Source: an uncultured Anaerotignum sp. (GTDB lineage: Bacteria > Bacillota > Clostridia > Lachnospirales > Anaerotignaceae). Taken from it: DNA of 42,377 nucleotides. The stretch lies in NCBI RefSeq assembly GCF_934277605.1, contig NZ_CAKQVD010000012.1, positions 1 to 42,377 on the forward strand. The letters run 5' to 3'. This document shows, piece after piece, positions 1-9,000 of the stretch (its first letter is position 1; every line of letters starts with the position of its first letter). A model generated the notes under the pieces. It saw nothing but the letters and a program-made list of their open reading frames with translations, was not told the DNA's origin and ran no database searches. The translations under genes were made by a program, and so were the position numbers.

Positions 1-24
1 TGCTTTTCCCGCAAGATGTTTTAC

Positions 25-53
25 TTGATTATTCCCTTTCGTTAGGGTATAAT
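25..53 (+). promoter_or_regulatory. sigma-A-type promoter of scfA
   Basis: TTGATT at 25-30 and a perfect TATAAT at 48-53 are separated by 17 bp. Transcription would start near 60, giving a leader of about 48 nt before the scfA start codon. Both boxes and the spacing are seen directly; activity is inferred. Confidence 0.8.
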
Positions 54-107
54 GGTTAGGAACTTATAGCAGATAAGAAATTTTTGACTTTTAGGGAGGT
101 AAAAAAT

Positions 108-248
108 ATGAGCAGAATTAAAACTATCGCAACTCGTGATTTGAACAAATCCGTACAGAACGGTGGCTGCGGCGAATGCCAGACATCTTGCCAGTCCGCT
201 TGCAAAACATCCTGCGGCGTAGCAAATCAGCCTTGCGAAAAACAGTAA
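108..248 (+). CDS. scfA: SCIFF six-cysteine peptide precursor
   Basis: This 46-residue peptide has six cysteines in its C-terminal half (C21, C24, C28, C32, C36, C43) after a basic leader that begins MSRIKTIATRD. That is the hallmark of the SCIFF family (six cysteines in forty-five residues), found across Clostridia. Known family biology: a radical-SAM/SPASM enzyme joins a Cys sulfur to a neighbouring residue, forming a thioether; the role of the mature product is unknown. The expected maturase lies directly downstream. The ATG is preceded by AGGGAGG about 7 nt away and by a strong promoter. A terminator hairpin follows the stop codon, so the peptide is probably made in excess over its enzyme. 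Confidence 0.95.
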   Translation: MSRIKTIATRDLNKSVQNGGCGECQTSCQSACKTSCGVANQPCEKQ

Positions 249-275
249 TCGCAAACATAAAATGAGACAAAGCGG

Positions 276-304
276 AAAGGGGCTGTGGCAAACAGCCCTT
301 TTTT
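276..304 (+). terminator. intrinsic terminator/attenuator between scfA and scfB
   Basis: Seven base pairs (280-286 GGGCTGT with 292-298 ACAGCCC) are followed by six T residues at 299-304. No second promoter is obvious before scfB, so this hairpin likely works as a partial terminator that lets some transcripts read through into the maturase gene. Confidence 0.8.
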
Positions 305-343
305 GAATGTAAATAGATTTTAACAGAGTGATGAGGTAGAAAA

Positions 344-1708
344 ATGGTACATCAATATCAACTGAATGGTTATAACATCGTGCTGGATACCTGCAGCGGC
401 TCCATCCATAGTGTAGATGCGGTTGCATACGATATCATCAGCATGATTTGCGAGCATACGCAGGGCGACATCATTGATGCAATGCTCAAAAAATATGACG
501 ACATTACCGCACAGGACGTACAGGAATGCATTGACGAGGTGGTGGAGCTGAGAAAGGCGGGCAAGCTGTTTGCCCCCGATTCCTATGAGCATTTGGCGTA
601 TGATTTTAAGGCAAGAAATACAGTAATCAAGGCCCTGTGCCTGCACGTTGCACACACCTGCAACCTGAACTGCTCCTATTGCTTTGCAAGCCAGGGGAAC
701 TATCAGGGCGAGCGTGCGCTGATGACGCTTGAGGTAGGGAAGCGCGCGATTGATTTTCTGATTGAAAACTCCGGCACCAGAAGAAATCTGGAGGTGGACT
801 TCTTCGGCGGCGAGCCCTTGATGAACTGGGATGTGGTGAAGCAGGTGGTGGCTTATGCCAGAGAGCAGGAAAAGCTGCATGATAAAAACTTCCGCTTTAC
901 GCTGACCACAAACGGTATGCTGATTGATGATGAGGTTATCGAGTTTGCAAATAAGGAAATGCACAATGTTGTGCTTTCTCTGGATGGCAGAAGGGAAGTG
1001 CATGACCATCTGCGTAAGGATTATGCGGGCAACGGCAGCTATGACCGCATTGTGCCGAAGTTCCAAGAATTTGTGAAAAAGCGTGGGGATAAAAACTACT
1101 ATATGCGTGGAACCTTTACCCATAATAATGTAGATTTTACAAATGACCTGTTCCACATGGCTGATTTGGGCTTTACGGAGCTGAGCATGGAGCCTGTGGT
1201 CTGTGCGCCCGAGGACCCCTATGCCTTGACGGAGGCAGATCAGCCCATTTTGTTTGAGCAATATGAGCTTTTGGCGAAGGAAATGCTGAAGCGCAAAAAA
1301 GAGGGCAGACCGCTGACCTTCTATCATTATATGCTTGATTTGGAGCATGGCCCCTGCATTTATAAGAGAATTTCCGGCTGTGGCAGCGGTACGGAATATA
1401 TGGCGGTTACCCCTTGGGGCGAGCTGTATCCCTGCCATCAGTTTGTTGGGGATGAAAAATACAGCATGGGCGATATCTGGAAGGGTGTTACCAATAAAGA
1501 GGTGCAGGATGAATTTAAGTGCTGCAACGCCTATGCCAGAGAGGGCTGTAAGGATTGCTGGGCAAAGCTGTATTGCTCCGGCGGTTGTGCGGCAAATGCC
1601 TACCATGCAACCGGCAGCATAACCGGCATTTATGAATATGGCTGTGAGCTGTTCAAAAAGAGAATCGAATGTGCCATTATGATGAAGGTAAGCGAGGCAA
1701 GCGAGTAA
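344..1708 (+). CDS. scfB: SCIFF maturase, radical SAM/SPASM thioether-forming enzyme
   Basis: This 454-residue protein would cut S-adenosylmethionine reductively and form thioether bonds in the ScfA peptide. The radical-SAM cluster motif CxxxCxxC is C106, C110, C113 (CNLNCSYC). About 100 residues precede it and fit the peptide-binding RRE-type domain known in this family. The C-terminal third carries a cysteine-rich SPASM domain for auxiliary Fe-S clusters: GCGSGTEYMAVTP, PCHQF, then a dense run of CC, C, CKDC, YCSGGC and a last YGCELF. Length matches the family. The ATG at 344 follows GATGAGG. Substrate assignment rests on the adjacent scfA gene, the usual arrangement for the pair. Confidence 0.93.
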   Translation: MVHQYQLNGYNIVLDTCSGSIHSVDAVAYDIISMICEHTQGDIIDAMLKKYDDITAQDVQECIDEVVELRKAGKLFAPDSYEHLAYDFKARNTVIKALCLHVAHTCNLNCSYCFASQGNYQGERALMTLEVGKRAIDFLIENSGTRRNLEVDFFGGEPLMNWDVVKQVVAYAREQEKLHDKNFRFTLTTNGMLIDDEVIEFANKEMHNVVLSLDGRREVHDHLRKDYAGNGSYDRIVPKFQEFVKKRGDKNYYMRGTFTHNNVDFTNDLFHMADLGFTELSMEPVVCAPEDPYALTEADQPILFEQYELLAKEMLKRKKEGRPLTFYHYMLDLEHGPCIYKRISGCGSGTEYMAVTPWGELYPCHQFVGDEKYSMGDIWKGVTNKEVQDEFKCCNAYAREGCKDCWAKLYCSGGCAANAYHATGSITGIYEYGCELFKKRIECAIMMKVSEASE

Positions 1709-1711
1709 AAC

Positions 1712-1752
1712 GTCTTCAGCCGCATGCTTGCATGATAGGCTGAAGACATTTT
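1712..1752 (+). terminator. terminator downstream of scfB
   Basis: Ten perfect base pairs (1712-1721 with 1738-1747) enclose a loop that can itself pair (GCATGC/GCATG). Only ATTTT follows, so termination may be incomplete. Confidence 0.65.
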
Positions 1753-1804
1753 ACGAGCGGACGGTATGAGCAGCGTAGGGTATGCCCGAAGCTGCGAATA
1801 GCGT

Positions 1805-1838
1805 CGATTGCGAGAGTTGCGAAGCAACGGAGCAATCG
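1805..1838. repeat. nested inverted repeat in the scfB-decarboxylase spacer
   Basis: CGATTGC (1805-1811) pairs with GCAATCG (1832-1838), and inside it GTTGC (1816-1820) pairs with GCAAC (1824-1828) around a GAA loop. The G+C-rich flanks differ from other spacers in the window. It resembles a REP-like palindrome, but only one copy is present here, so this is uncertain. Confidence 0.5.
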
Positions 1839-1886
1839 TGCCTCGGCAAGCGACTGACTCGAAAAGAGGCTGATTTGAGGGATTTT

Positions 1887-3233
1887 ATGAATACACCGAT
1901 TTGTGATTTCATAAATACATACGAAAAAAAGGACACCGCCCGCCTGCATATGCCGGGACACAAGGGAGTGTCCTTTTTGGGCTGTGAAAAAAGGGATATC
2001 ACGGAAATTTGCGGTGCGGATGAGCTGTATGCGGCGGAGGGCGTGATTGCGGAAAGCGAGAAAAATGCAGAGACACTCTTTGGCTTTGGCAAAACGCTTT
2101 ATGGCACAGAGGGCTCCTCACAATGTATCCGCACCATGCTGTTTCTTGCACTGCAAGCGAGAGAGAACCGACGCCCTGTGGTTTTGGCGGCACGCAATGC
2201 ACATAAGGCATTTTTGTATAGCTGTGCCCTGCTCGATTTGGATGTGGAGTGGCTTTTGCCGGAGGTGGATGGCTCTCTTTGCACCTGCCCGATTTCCGCA
2301 GAGCAGCTTGCGGCAAGGCTAAAGGAAAGCCAAGCCTTTGCCGTTTATATCACAGCCCCCGATTATCTGGGCTATTCTCCCGATATCAAGGCATTGGCGG
2401 CAGTTTGCACAGCGGCAGGCGTGCCGCTTTTGGTGGATCATGCACATGGGGCCTATCTGAAATTTTTGCAGCCCTCCAAGCATTGTATGGACTTGGGGGC
2501 GGCGATGTGCTGTGATTCCGCACATAAAACATTGCCTGTGCTGACGGGCGGGGCCTATCTGCATTTGTCTGCGGAATGGGCGGAGCGCCTTGGGGCGCAG
2601 GCGAAAAAGGCAATGGAGCTGTTCGGCTCGACAAGTCCTTCCTATTTAATATTGCAGTCCTTGGATTTATGCAATGCCTACCTTGCGGATGGCTATGCAG
2701 AGCGGCTCAGGCGCACGGTTGCAAGGGTGGAGGCACTGAAGGCGGCATTGATGCGGCAGGGCTGGGCAGTGCCGGAGAGCGATCCCTTGAAGCTCACTGT
2801 TTTTGCGAGCCAAAGCGGCTACAGCGGAACAGAGGTTGCGGAAGCACTGCGCATACATCGGGTGGAATGTGAATTTGCGGATGCGGATACGGTGGTGCTG
2901 ATGGCAACGCCGGAAAATAAGGAACGGGATTTTCAGCGCATTGAAAAAGCATTGGCGAGCTTGCCGCAGAAGGAAAAAATCGAACCCTTGCGTCTGCCGA
3001 TGGCTTTGCCGAAGCGGCGGATGCGGATTCGGGAGGCAATTTTCAGCTCTTGGGAGACCATTCCCTGTGCGGCGGCGGTGGGGCGGATTTGTGCAAGCCC
3101 CTGCGTTTCCTGCCCGCCTGCCATTCCGATTGCGGCAAGCGGAGAGGAAATCACAGCAGAGCTGCTGCCGCTGTTTCAGGCATACGGCATTGAAAAAATC
3201 GAGGTTGTCAAGGAAGACTCACAGGAAAAATAG
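1887..3233 (+). CDS. PLP-dependent Orn/Lys/Arg decarboxylase family protein
   Basis: This 448-residue cytoplasmic enzyme belongs to the short Orn/Lys/Arg decarboxylase group (fold-type I PLP enzymes, as in YaaO/SpeA-like proteins). Visible landmarks are the N-terminal RLHMPGHKG, the middle VDHAHGAYL with the cofactor-facing Asp and His, the PLP lysine in DSAHKTLPVLTGGAYL, and STSPSYLILQSLD just after. The C-terminal domain is present. The reading frame stays open upstream to 1782, but the ATG at 1887 is chosen because MNTPICDFINTYEKKD is the usual family N-terminus and GAGGG sits 5 nt upstream. The substrate (arginine, lysine or ornithine) cannot be read from sequence. It stands alone between two hairpins, so no operon partner helps. 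Confidence 0.85.
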   Translation: MNTPICDFINTYEKKDTARLHMPGHKGVSFLGCEKRDITEICGADELYAAEGVIAESEKNAETLFGFGKTLYGTEGSSQCIRTMLFLALQARENRRPVVLAARNAHKAFLYSCALLDLDVEWLLPEVDGSLCTCPISAEQLAARLKESQAFAVYITAPDYLGYSPDIKALAAVCTAAGVPLLVDHAHGAYLKFLQPSKHCMDLGAAMCCDSAHKTLPVLTGGAYLHLSAEWAERLGAQAKKAMELFGSTSPSYLILQSLDLCNAYLADGYAERLRRTVARVEALKAALMRQGWAVPESDPLKLTVFASQSGYSGTEVAEALRIHRVECEFADADTVVLMATPENKERDFQRIEKALASLPQKEKIEPLRLPMALPKRRMRIREAIFSSWETIPCAAAVGRICASPCVSCPPAIPIAASGEEITAELLPLFQAYGIEKIEVVKEDSQEK

Positions 3234-3243
3234 AGCATTCAAG

Positions 3244-3331
3244 GGTGCGTCCGGATAAGAAGCCTTGTATTCTGAAATGCCGAAGGCTACGGCGATTTCA
3301 TTTTCTTCGTGCTTTCTTATTGGGACACACC
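3244..3331. repeat. long imperfect hairpin element, possibly MITE-like
   Basis: The outer arms 3244-3262 and 3310-3331 are near-complementary: GGTGCGTCC against GGACACACC and ATAAGAA against TTCTTAT. A second inner stem joins GAAAT-GCCG (3274-3282) with CGGC-G-ATTTC (3290-3299). The whole forms an 88-nt fold starting 10 nt after the decarboxylase stop codon. There is no T-tract directly after it, so it does not look like a standard terminator. No second copy is in the window. Confidence 0.6.
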
Positions 3332-3415
3332 TAAAATGATGCTCCTTTTTTTATGCCGAAAAGTTTTACAATTTTCTTAAATTTTTTGAAAAACACACAA
3401 AAAAACCATCGGTTG

Positions 3416-3424
3416 TGTTATGAT
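3416..3424 (+). promoter_or_regulatory. extended -10 promoter of the glycosidase gene
   Basis: TGT-TATGAT is an extended -10 element (TGn-TATGAT). No good -35 box is present 16-18 bp upstream; a TTGAAA at 3386-3391 is too far away. The A/T-rich upstream stretch could act as an UP-like element. Confidence 0.5.
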
Positions 3425-3510
3425 ACTTTACATAATCGGAAAATTCGGGAACCTTTCCAATCGGTTCCCGTCTGAATAGGAAAGTGCGTTTATCAAAAGG
3501 AGATGAAGGA

Positions 3511-5877
3511 ATGAACAATCATAAAAAGGCGGCAAAGCGTGCCGTTGGAATGGCGCTTGCCGCAATGCTGTTGGTTTCTCCCTTGGGCAATTTTGGGGCA
3601 GAAACGGCGTATGCCGCAACCACCTATTATAATCAGAAAACCGAAAAGACTGTGACAAGAGGGGTAACCTATGAAAAGAGCAGCCGCATGACGGATGCAG
3701 GGATTCAAAATGTCCATGTGCTGAAGGTGGATTTGACGGAAAGCACACTGCAAATCAAAGAGGTAGAGAGCAAAAACGATTACGGCTTAAAGGAAACCGT
3801 AAAGAAGCTGTTGACGGATAACGGCGCAGTTGCGGGGGTAAACTCCGATTTCTTTGGCTTGAGCGGCTCCTATTCTGCGGCCTTCGGCCCCATTGTGCGT
3901 GAGGGCGAGGTCATTTCCGCAGGCACAAGCTTGAATCAGGGCGAGGGGCAATATGCGGCGTTCTTTCAGGATGAAAACGGCAACCCCTTCTTCGATTATT
4001 TTACCATGACCGCAACGTGCGGAAACGAGAAAAAGCTGATACAGCTGGCATCCATGAATAAGATTACCTCCATGGTATTCCCGATTTATCTGGATAGAAA
4101 TGCCATGTCTACAACGGCAAGTCTGGATAAGCGCTTCCAGAATCTTGTGAAATTTGTGATTGAGGATGACACGATTACCGCAATCTCCGAAAAGGGCGAA
4201 ACCGTAGCCGTTCCCGAGGATGGCTATTTGATTGTGATGAGCGGCGACTATCGTGATAAAGCAGCATATATGTTCCAGGTGGGCGACCAAATGACATTGG
4301 ATATCAATTCCTCTGTCAACCTGGATGAAATGCAGACAGCCTTCGGCGGCGGCGGCAAGCTTTTGGTAGACGGGAAAATCGTCGAGGCAAATTCCGTTGT
4401 TGCAAAGGGCAGACAGCCCAGAACGGCATTCGGTGTTTCCAAGGACGGCAAAACAGCAATCCTTATGGTTGTGGACGGCAGAGGCGAAAGCATTGGCGCA
4501 ACCCATTGGGAAATGGGCGTTTTGATGCAGGAATACGGTGCGTATGAGGCAATGCACTTGGATGGCGGCGGCTCCACCACCATGGCGGCAAAAACAACAG
4601 AGGATTCCTCTGTGAACGTGGTAAATAAGGTTTCCGAAGGCTCGGAACGCCGTGTTATCAATGCAGTCGGCGTGTTCCAGACAGCCGAAAAGGGCGAGGT
4701 GCAGGAAATCAGAATCCAGCCCTCTATGACAAGAACCTTGGCAGGCAAGCCCATTACCTTTACGGTCTATGGCTTGGATGAATATTATAACCGCATTGAA
4801 ATTCCCGCAGGGCAGGTTGTTTTGGATGCAGTCGGTGTGGATGGCACTTGGAGCGGCTACACCTTCACACCTAAGACAAGCGGCACCTTTACCGTGATTG
4901 CAACCTATGGCAATCTGGTTGCCTCTCAGCAGAATGTGGTCAGCGGCAAGGTGGCAAGGCTCAGCCCCACAAGCACAAGCATTAAGCTGAACAAGGCGGG
5001 CGAAACAGCGACCATCGCCATGAATGTGTATGATCAGGATGGCTTCTCTTATTGGGCCTCCACAAGCACAAATTACAGCGTGGCAGATGGCAGCATTGGC
5101 TCTGTTTCCGGCAATGTTTTCACAGCAAAAAAGGCAGGCGCAACCTATATTAAATGCGAAAAGGATGGCGCTGTGGCATATATCACAGTAACCGTGGGCA
5201 ATGCGGCGGCAGTCAAGGCACCTGCGGCGGCAGCGGCAAAGGATGTGCTGAATCAGACGGTTACAAAGGCGAATGACGGGGCGCATTATTTCAACGTGGC
5301 AGGCAAAATGGCATACACAGGCACAAAGCAGGTGGATGTGGCAGTCTATGCCGCTGCAAGAGAAAATGCAAAATCCTACATTGATGCCAATGCGGATGTT
5401 GCCATTTACGGCGGCACAAATGATTTGAAAACCGCAAACAAGGTGGATTCTCTTTCTTGGAACGGCAGCTATCGTTTCCTGAACAGAGGCGGTGTGAGCG
5501 TGGCAATGCTTTCTGCGGCAAGGGGCGGCATTACCGCAACCAATCCTTCCCAGTGGGCAAGCTTTACCAGAGATATTGATGCCGCAAACAACAGCACAAT
5601 CGTTCTGGTGATGGATAAAACACCCTCTGCCTTTACCTCTGCATCGGAGGCAAGCTATTTCCGTGCGATTTTGAATAAATATGTGGAGCAGGGCAAAAGG
5701 GTATTCGTGATTTCCTGCGGCACAACAAGCTATTGGAGCTCCACAAAGGACGGCGTGCGTTATATCAATTTGCCGGATCTTTGGAAGGCGGACGGCACGG
5801 TAAACACCAATTATAAAATGCTGCGTTTTCGTGTAAAGGATGGCGCTGTGACGTATGAAGCAGTCAATATCAAATAA
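3511..5877 (+). CDS. secreted phosphodiester glycosidase (NAGPA-domain) protein
   Basis: This 788-residue protein has a signal peptide (basic NNHKKAAKR, a hydrophobic stretch at about 12-28, and an AYAA cleavage region near 33-36). Residues about 85-390 form a NAGPA/phosphodiester-glycosidase domain with VAGVNSDFF (107-115), RTAFGV (304-309) and HLDGGGSTTM (349-358). About 395-565 looks like two Ig-like (Big) modules, then an Ala-rich linker. About 585-788 resembles a non-catalytic metallophosphoesterase-like tail. The family cleaves sugar-1-phosphodiester bonds; bacterial members probably act on wall polymers, but the substrate here is unknown. The ATG at 3511 is preferred over an upstream in-frame start at 3484 because AAGGAG lies 8 nt before it and the signal peptide begins there. 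Its place before a wall-polymer operon suggests polymer turnover (inference). Confidence 0.85.
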   Translation: MNNHKKAAKRAVGMALAAMLLVSPLGNFGAETAYAATTYYNQKTEKTVTRGVTYEKSSRMTDAGIQNVHVLKVDLTESTLQIKEVESKNDYGLKETVKKLLTDNGAVAGVNSDFFGLSGSYSAAFGPIVREGEVISAGTSLNQGEGQYAAFFQDENGNPFFDYFTMTATCGNEKKLIQLASMNKITSMVFPIYLDRNAMSTTASLDKRFQNLVKFVIEDDTITAISEKGETVAVPEDGYLIVMSGDYRDKAAYMFQVGDQMTLDINSSVNLDEMQTAFGGGGKLLVDGKIVEANSVVAKGRQPRTAFGVSKDGKTAILMVVDGRGESIGATHWEMGVLMQEYGAYEAMHLDGGGSTTMAAKTTEDSSVNVVNKVSEGSERRVINAVGVFQTAEKGEVQEIRIQPSMTRTLAGKPITFTVYGLDEYYNRIEIPAGQVVLDAVGVDGTWSGYTFTPKTSGTFTVIATYGNLVASQQNVVSGKVARLSPTSTSIKLNKAGETATIAMNVYDQDGFSYWASTSTNYSVADGSIGSVSGNVFTAKKAGATYIKCEKDGAVAYITVTVGNAAAVKAPAAAAAKDVLNQTVTKANDGAHYFNVAGKMAYTGTKQVDVAVYAAARENAKSYIDANADVAIYGGTNDLKTANKVDSLSWNGSYRFLNRGGVSVAMLSAARGGITATNPSQWASFTRDIDAANNSTIVLVMDKTPSAFTSASEASYFRAILNKYVEQGKRVFVISCGTTSYWSSTKDGVRYINLPDLWKADGTVNTNYKMLRFRVKDGAVTYEAVNIK

Positions 5878-5883
5878 AAAAAG

Positions 5884-5923
5884 AAATGTTTTCGGGGGAG
5901 TTTTCCTCGAAAACATTTTTTTT
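5884..5923 (+). terminator. terminator after the glycosidase gene
   Basis: Eleven base pairs (5884-5894 with 5908-5918) run straight into a T-tract ending at 5923. This is a strong intrinsic terminator 6 nt after the stop codon. Confidence 0.92.
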
Positions 5924-5941
5924 GGAACTCTCCGCTTTTTG

Positions 5942-5970
5942 TTGTAAAAAGAGGGAGAATAAGGTACTAT
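5942..5970 (+). promoter_or_regulatory. promoter of the envelope-polysaccharide operon
   Basis: TTGTAA (5942-5947), a 17-bp spacer and TACTAT (5965-5970) lie 78 nt before the first gene. The preceding terminator makes a new promoter necessary here. Confidence 0.7.
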
Positions 5971-6048
5971 ATAAGGTGGATTACAAGAAGTATTTTTACC
6001 GATTGGAACGAAAAAAAGAAAAGTTCGGATAGATTTTAGGAGTTTATT

Positions 6049-9000
6049 ATGTCGGAAAAAGGCAATCAGGCGGTGAAAACCGTCAGCTTTATGATGTTAA
6101 TTACCCTTTTGGGGAAAATATTGGGGATGGTGCGGGAGCAGCTTTTGGCGGCGAATTACGGAACGGATATGCAGGCAGCGGCATTTTTGCTGGCAAGCCG
6201 TATTCCACGCACCTTCTTTGATGTCATTTTTGCCTCTGCAATTTCTGCAAGCTTTATTCCGGTTTTCGTGGAATATTTGCAGAAGAAGGGACGGGAGGAG
6301 GCGTTTGCGCTTGCAAACCGCTTTATCACAATGATTTCCACCGTCACGATTTTGATGATGCTGCTTGGCATGGTGTTTGCAAAGCCGCTCACGCTGTTGA
6401 TTGCGCCCGGCTACGATGTGGATACGGTAACGCTGTGCGTTGGGCTTTTGCGGATGCTTTTCCCGACCATGCTCTTTACGGCGGTGGCGTTCTCGTTTGT
6501 GGGTATTTTGCAGTCGTTGGATGAATTTAATGTGCCGGCGGCACTGAGCGTGGTTTCCAACGGCGTATTGATTGTGTATTATATTTTCTTTAACGAGAAA
6601 TTCGGGATTCTGGGGCTGACGGTTGCGTTTCTGGTTGGCTGGGCCATGCAGGCAATCATCCAGCTTCCTTCCCTTTGGAGGAAGGGCTATTTCTATCGCC
6701 CCGATTTTCACTTTAAGGATGCGGGCTTGAAAAAAATCGGCAAGCTGATGCTGCCGGTCATGGTCAGCACATGGATTCAGCCCATCAATTTTATGGTAAA
6801 TACCCGTTTTGCATCGCAGCTTGCGGAGGGCAATCTGAAAAGCGGCGAGCTGGGGGTTTCCGCTTTGGAATATGCAAATAATCTGTATACGATTATCGTG
6901 GGGGTGTTCGTGCTTGCCATTGCAAACATGGTGTTCCCGAAATTCTCTCGTATGACGGAAAACAAAAAGGAATTTGGCTTGGCGGTCAGAGGAACGCTGA
7001 AGGCAATGCTTTTCCTTTTGATTCCCATGACGGTTGGGCTGATGGCCTTGGCGCAGCCTGTGGTTACGCTGATTTATCAAAGAGGCGCATTCGATGAAAC
7101 GGCGGCACAGCTTACGGCATCGGCTTTGTTCTTCTTTGCTGTCGGCATGGTGGGCTATGGCGTGCAGAACATTCTGAGCCGTGCGTTTTATGCCAATCAG
7201 GATGGCAAAACCCCGTTTTATTCGGGCTTGGTTTCCATTGTGATCAATGCCCTGCTTTGCTGGCTTTTGCTGAAGCCCATGGGGATTGGCGGCTTGGCGC
7301 TTTCTGCGGCGGTTTCCTCCACAGCGGCGGCGGCAGTGCTTTTGATTCCTGCGGTCAAGCAATACCCTGATATTCTGGATAAGCACCTTTTGCTCCAGCT
7401 TGGGCGGATGCTTGTGGCGGCGGCAGGGATGCTTGTGTTGGTTTGGGGCAGCAGGGAAATCCTCCTGCCGATGCTGAGCGGGCGTGTGCTTGGGCAAATC
7501 CTGCTTTTGTGCATTTGCGGCGGCATTGGGCTTGTCTCCTATATGCTTTTTGCAAGGCTGCTCAAAATCGAGGAGGGCGCCTTCGTATTTGATACATTGA
7601 AACGGTTTTTGAAAAGAGAAAGCGGCGGAGTCACTCCCCGCAAAAAGAAAAGACGGAGAACGGATGCGATGACAGAAAAAATTTCTTATATTATAGAGGA
7701 TAGCTTTTGCTTTCGTCTGCTGGCGGCAATTTGCAGGCTTTTGCGTTCCGTTTGGATGAACAGCATTGCATACAGCATTTATGCGGCGTTTTGCAGGGGC
7801 TTAAAGAGAGCCTTCACGCAGAGTGCGATTTTGAACTTCCTGCGTGCAAATTGGGATAAATATCTTCATACACAGCATGGTATTTTGCCACGCTTCTGGC
7901 GCAATCTGGTGCATTGGAGCGGCATGGCAGTCCGCAGAAAAAGCAACGGTCTTGCGGTGGCAATGGGCGAAAGCTTTTTCTTCCGTGTGTTTAATCAGAA
8001 TTTTCTGGTGCTTTGCTTGGCGGGCATTGCGGCGGCCATTCCCATTTTCCCGACAATGCTGCTGGCGGTTTTGGTTCTTGGCACCTTTGTGCTGTATTTC
8101 ATTCAGCTTTTCTTGGGGCGTGTGAAAATGCAGCGGACAAGCATGGTCAGTGTGCTGCTGGGCTGCTTTGGGGTGTGTATCCTTTATGCGGGAATGACAA
8201 GCTATGCCTTCCCCTCCGCACTTTTGGCAATGAGCCTGTTCCTGATTCTGATGGCAGTGTTCTTTGTGGCAAAGGATGTCATTGATACGGAGGAAAAGCT
8301 GAATTTTGTGCTTTGGGTGCTGATTACCATGGGGGCCTTGGTTGCCCTTTATGCCGTATATCAATATATTGTCGGGGTGGAAATGGATGCCGCATGGGTG
8401 GATGCAGAAAGCTTTGATATCAAAACCCGTGCATATGCAACCTTCAGCAACCCGAATGTGTTGGGCGAATATCTGATTTTGGTCGGCTCTCTGACGGCAG
8501 GGATGCTTTGGAAAATGAAAAACTGGTGCGGCAGGCTGTATTATGCCGGCTGCTTTGGCGTGATTTGCTTAGGTTTGGTGGCAACCGGCTCTCGTGGGGC
8601 AATGCTTGGGCTGATGTTCTCGGCAGGGCTGTTTGTTCTGCTTTCCGAAAAGCGGCTGATTCCCTTGGGCGTGGTTTTGCTTTTGCTGATGCCCTTTCTT
8701 CTGCCGGCAAGCCTTTGGGCGAGAATTGCAAGCTCCGTCACCATGAGCGATTCCTCCTCGTTGTATCGTGTATCCATTTATGCGGCGGCAATGGATATCA
8801 TCCGTCATTATTGGGTAACGGGAATCGGGCTTGGTGCGTTTAATCAGATTTATCCGCTGTTCTCCTTTGAGGCGGCGAATGCCTACCATGCACATAACCT
8901 GTTTTTGCAGGAATTTATCGAATTGGGGATTGTCGGCTTTATCGTAATGGTATTGCTGTTCCTGTTCTTCTTCCAAAGGCTGTATAGTGCCATGCGTACG

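Noticed and set aside
3787..5916. 709-codon open frame on the minus strand opposite the glycosidase gene
   Set aside because: It has a Cys/His-rich, low-sense composition and no ribosome binding site, and lies wholly opposite a well-supported gene.
7620..7680. Gene boundary between murJ and a separate ligase gene
   Set aside because: The frame continues without a stop codon through the linker; only an internal start at 7669 is possible, so the fusion is kept as the main call.
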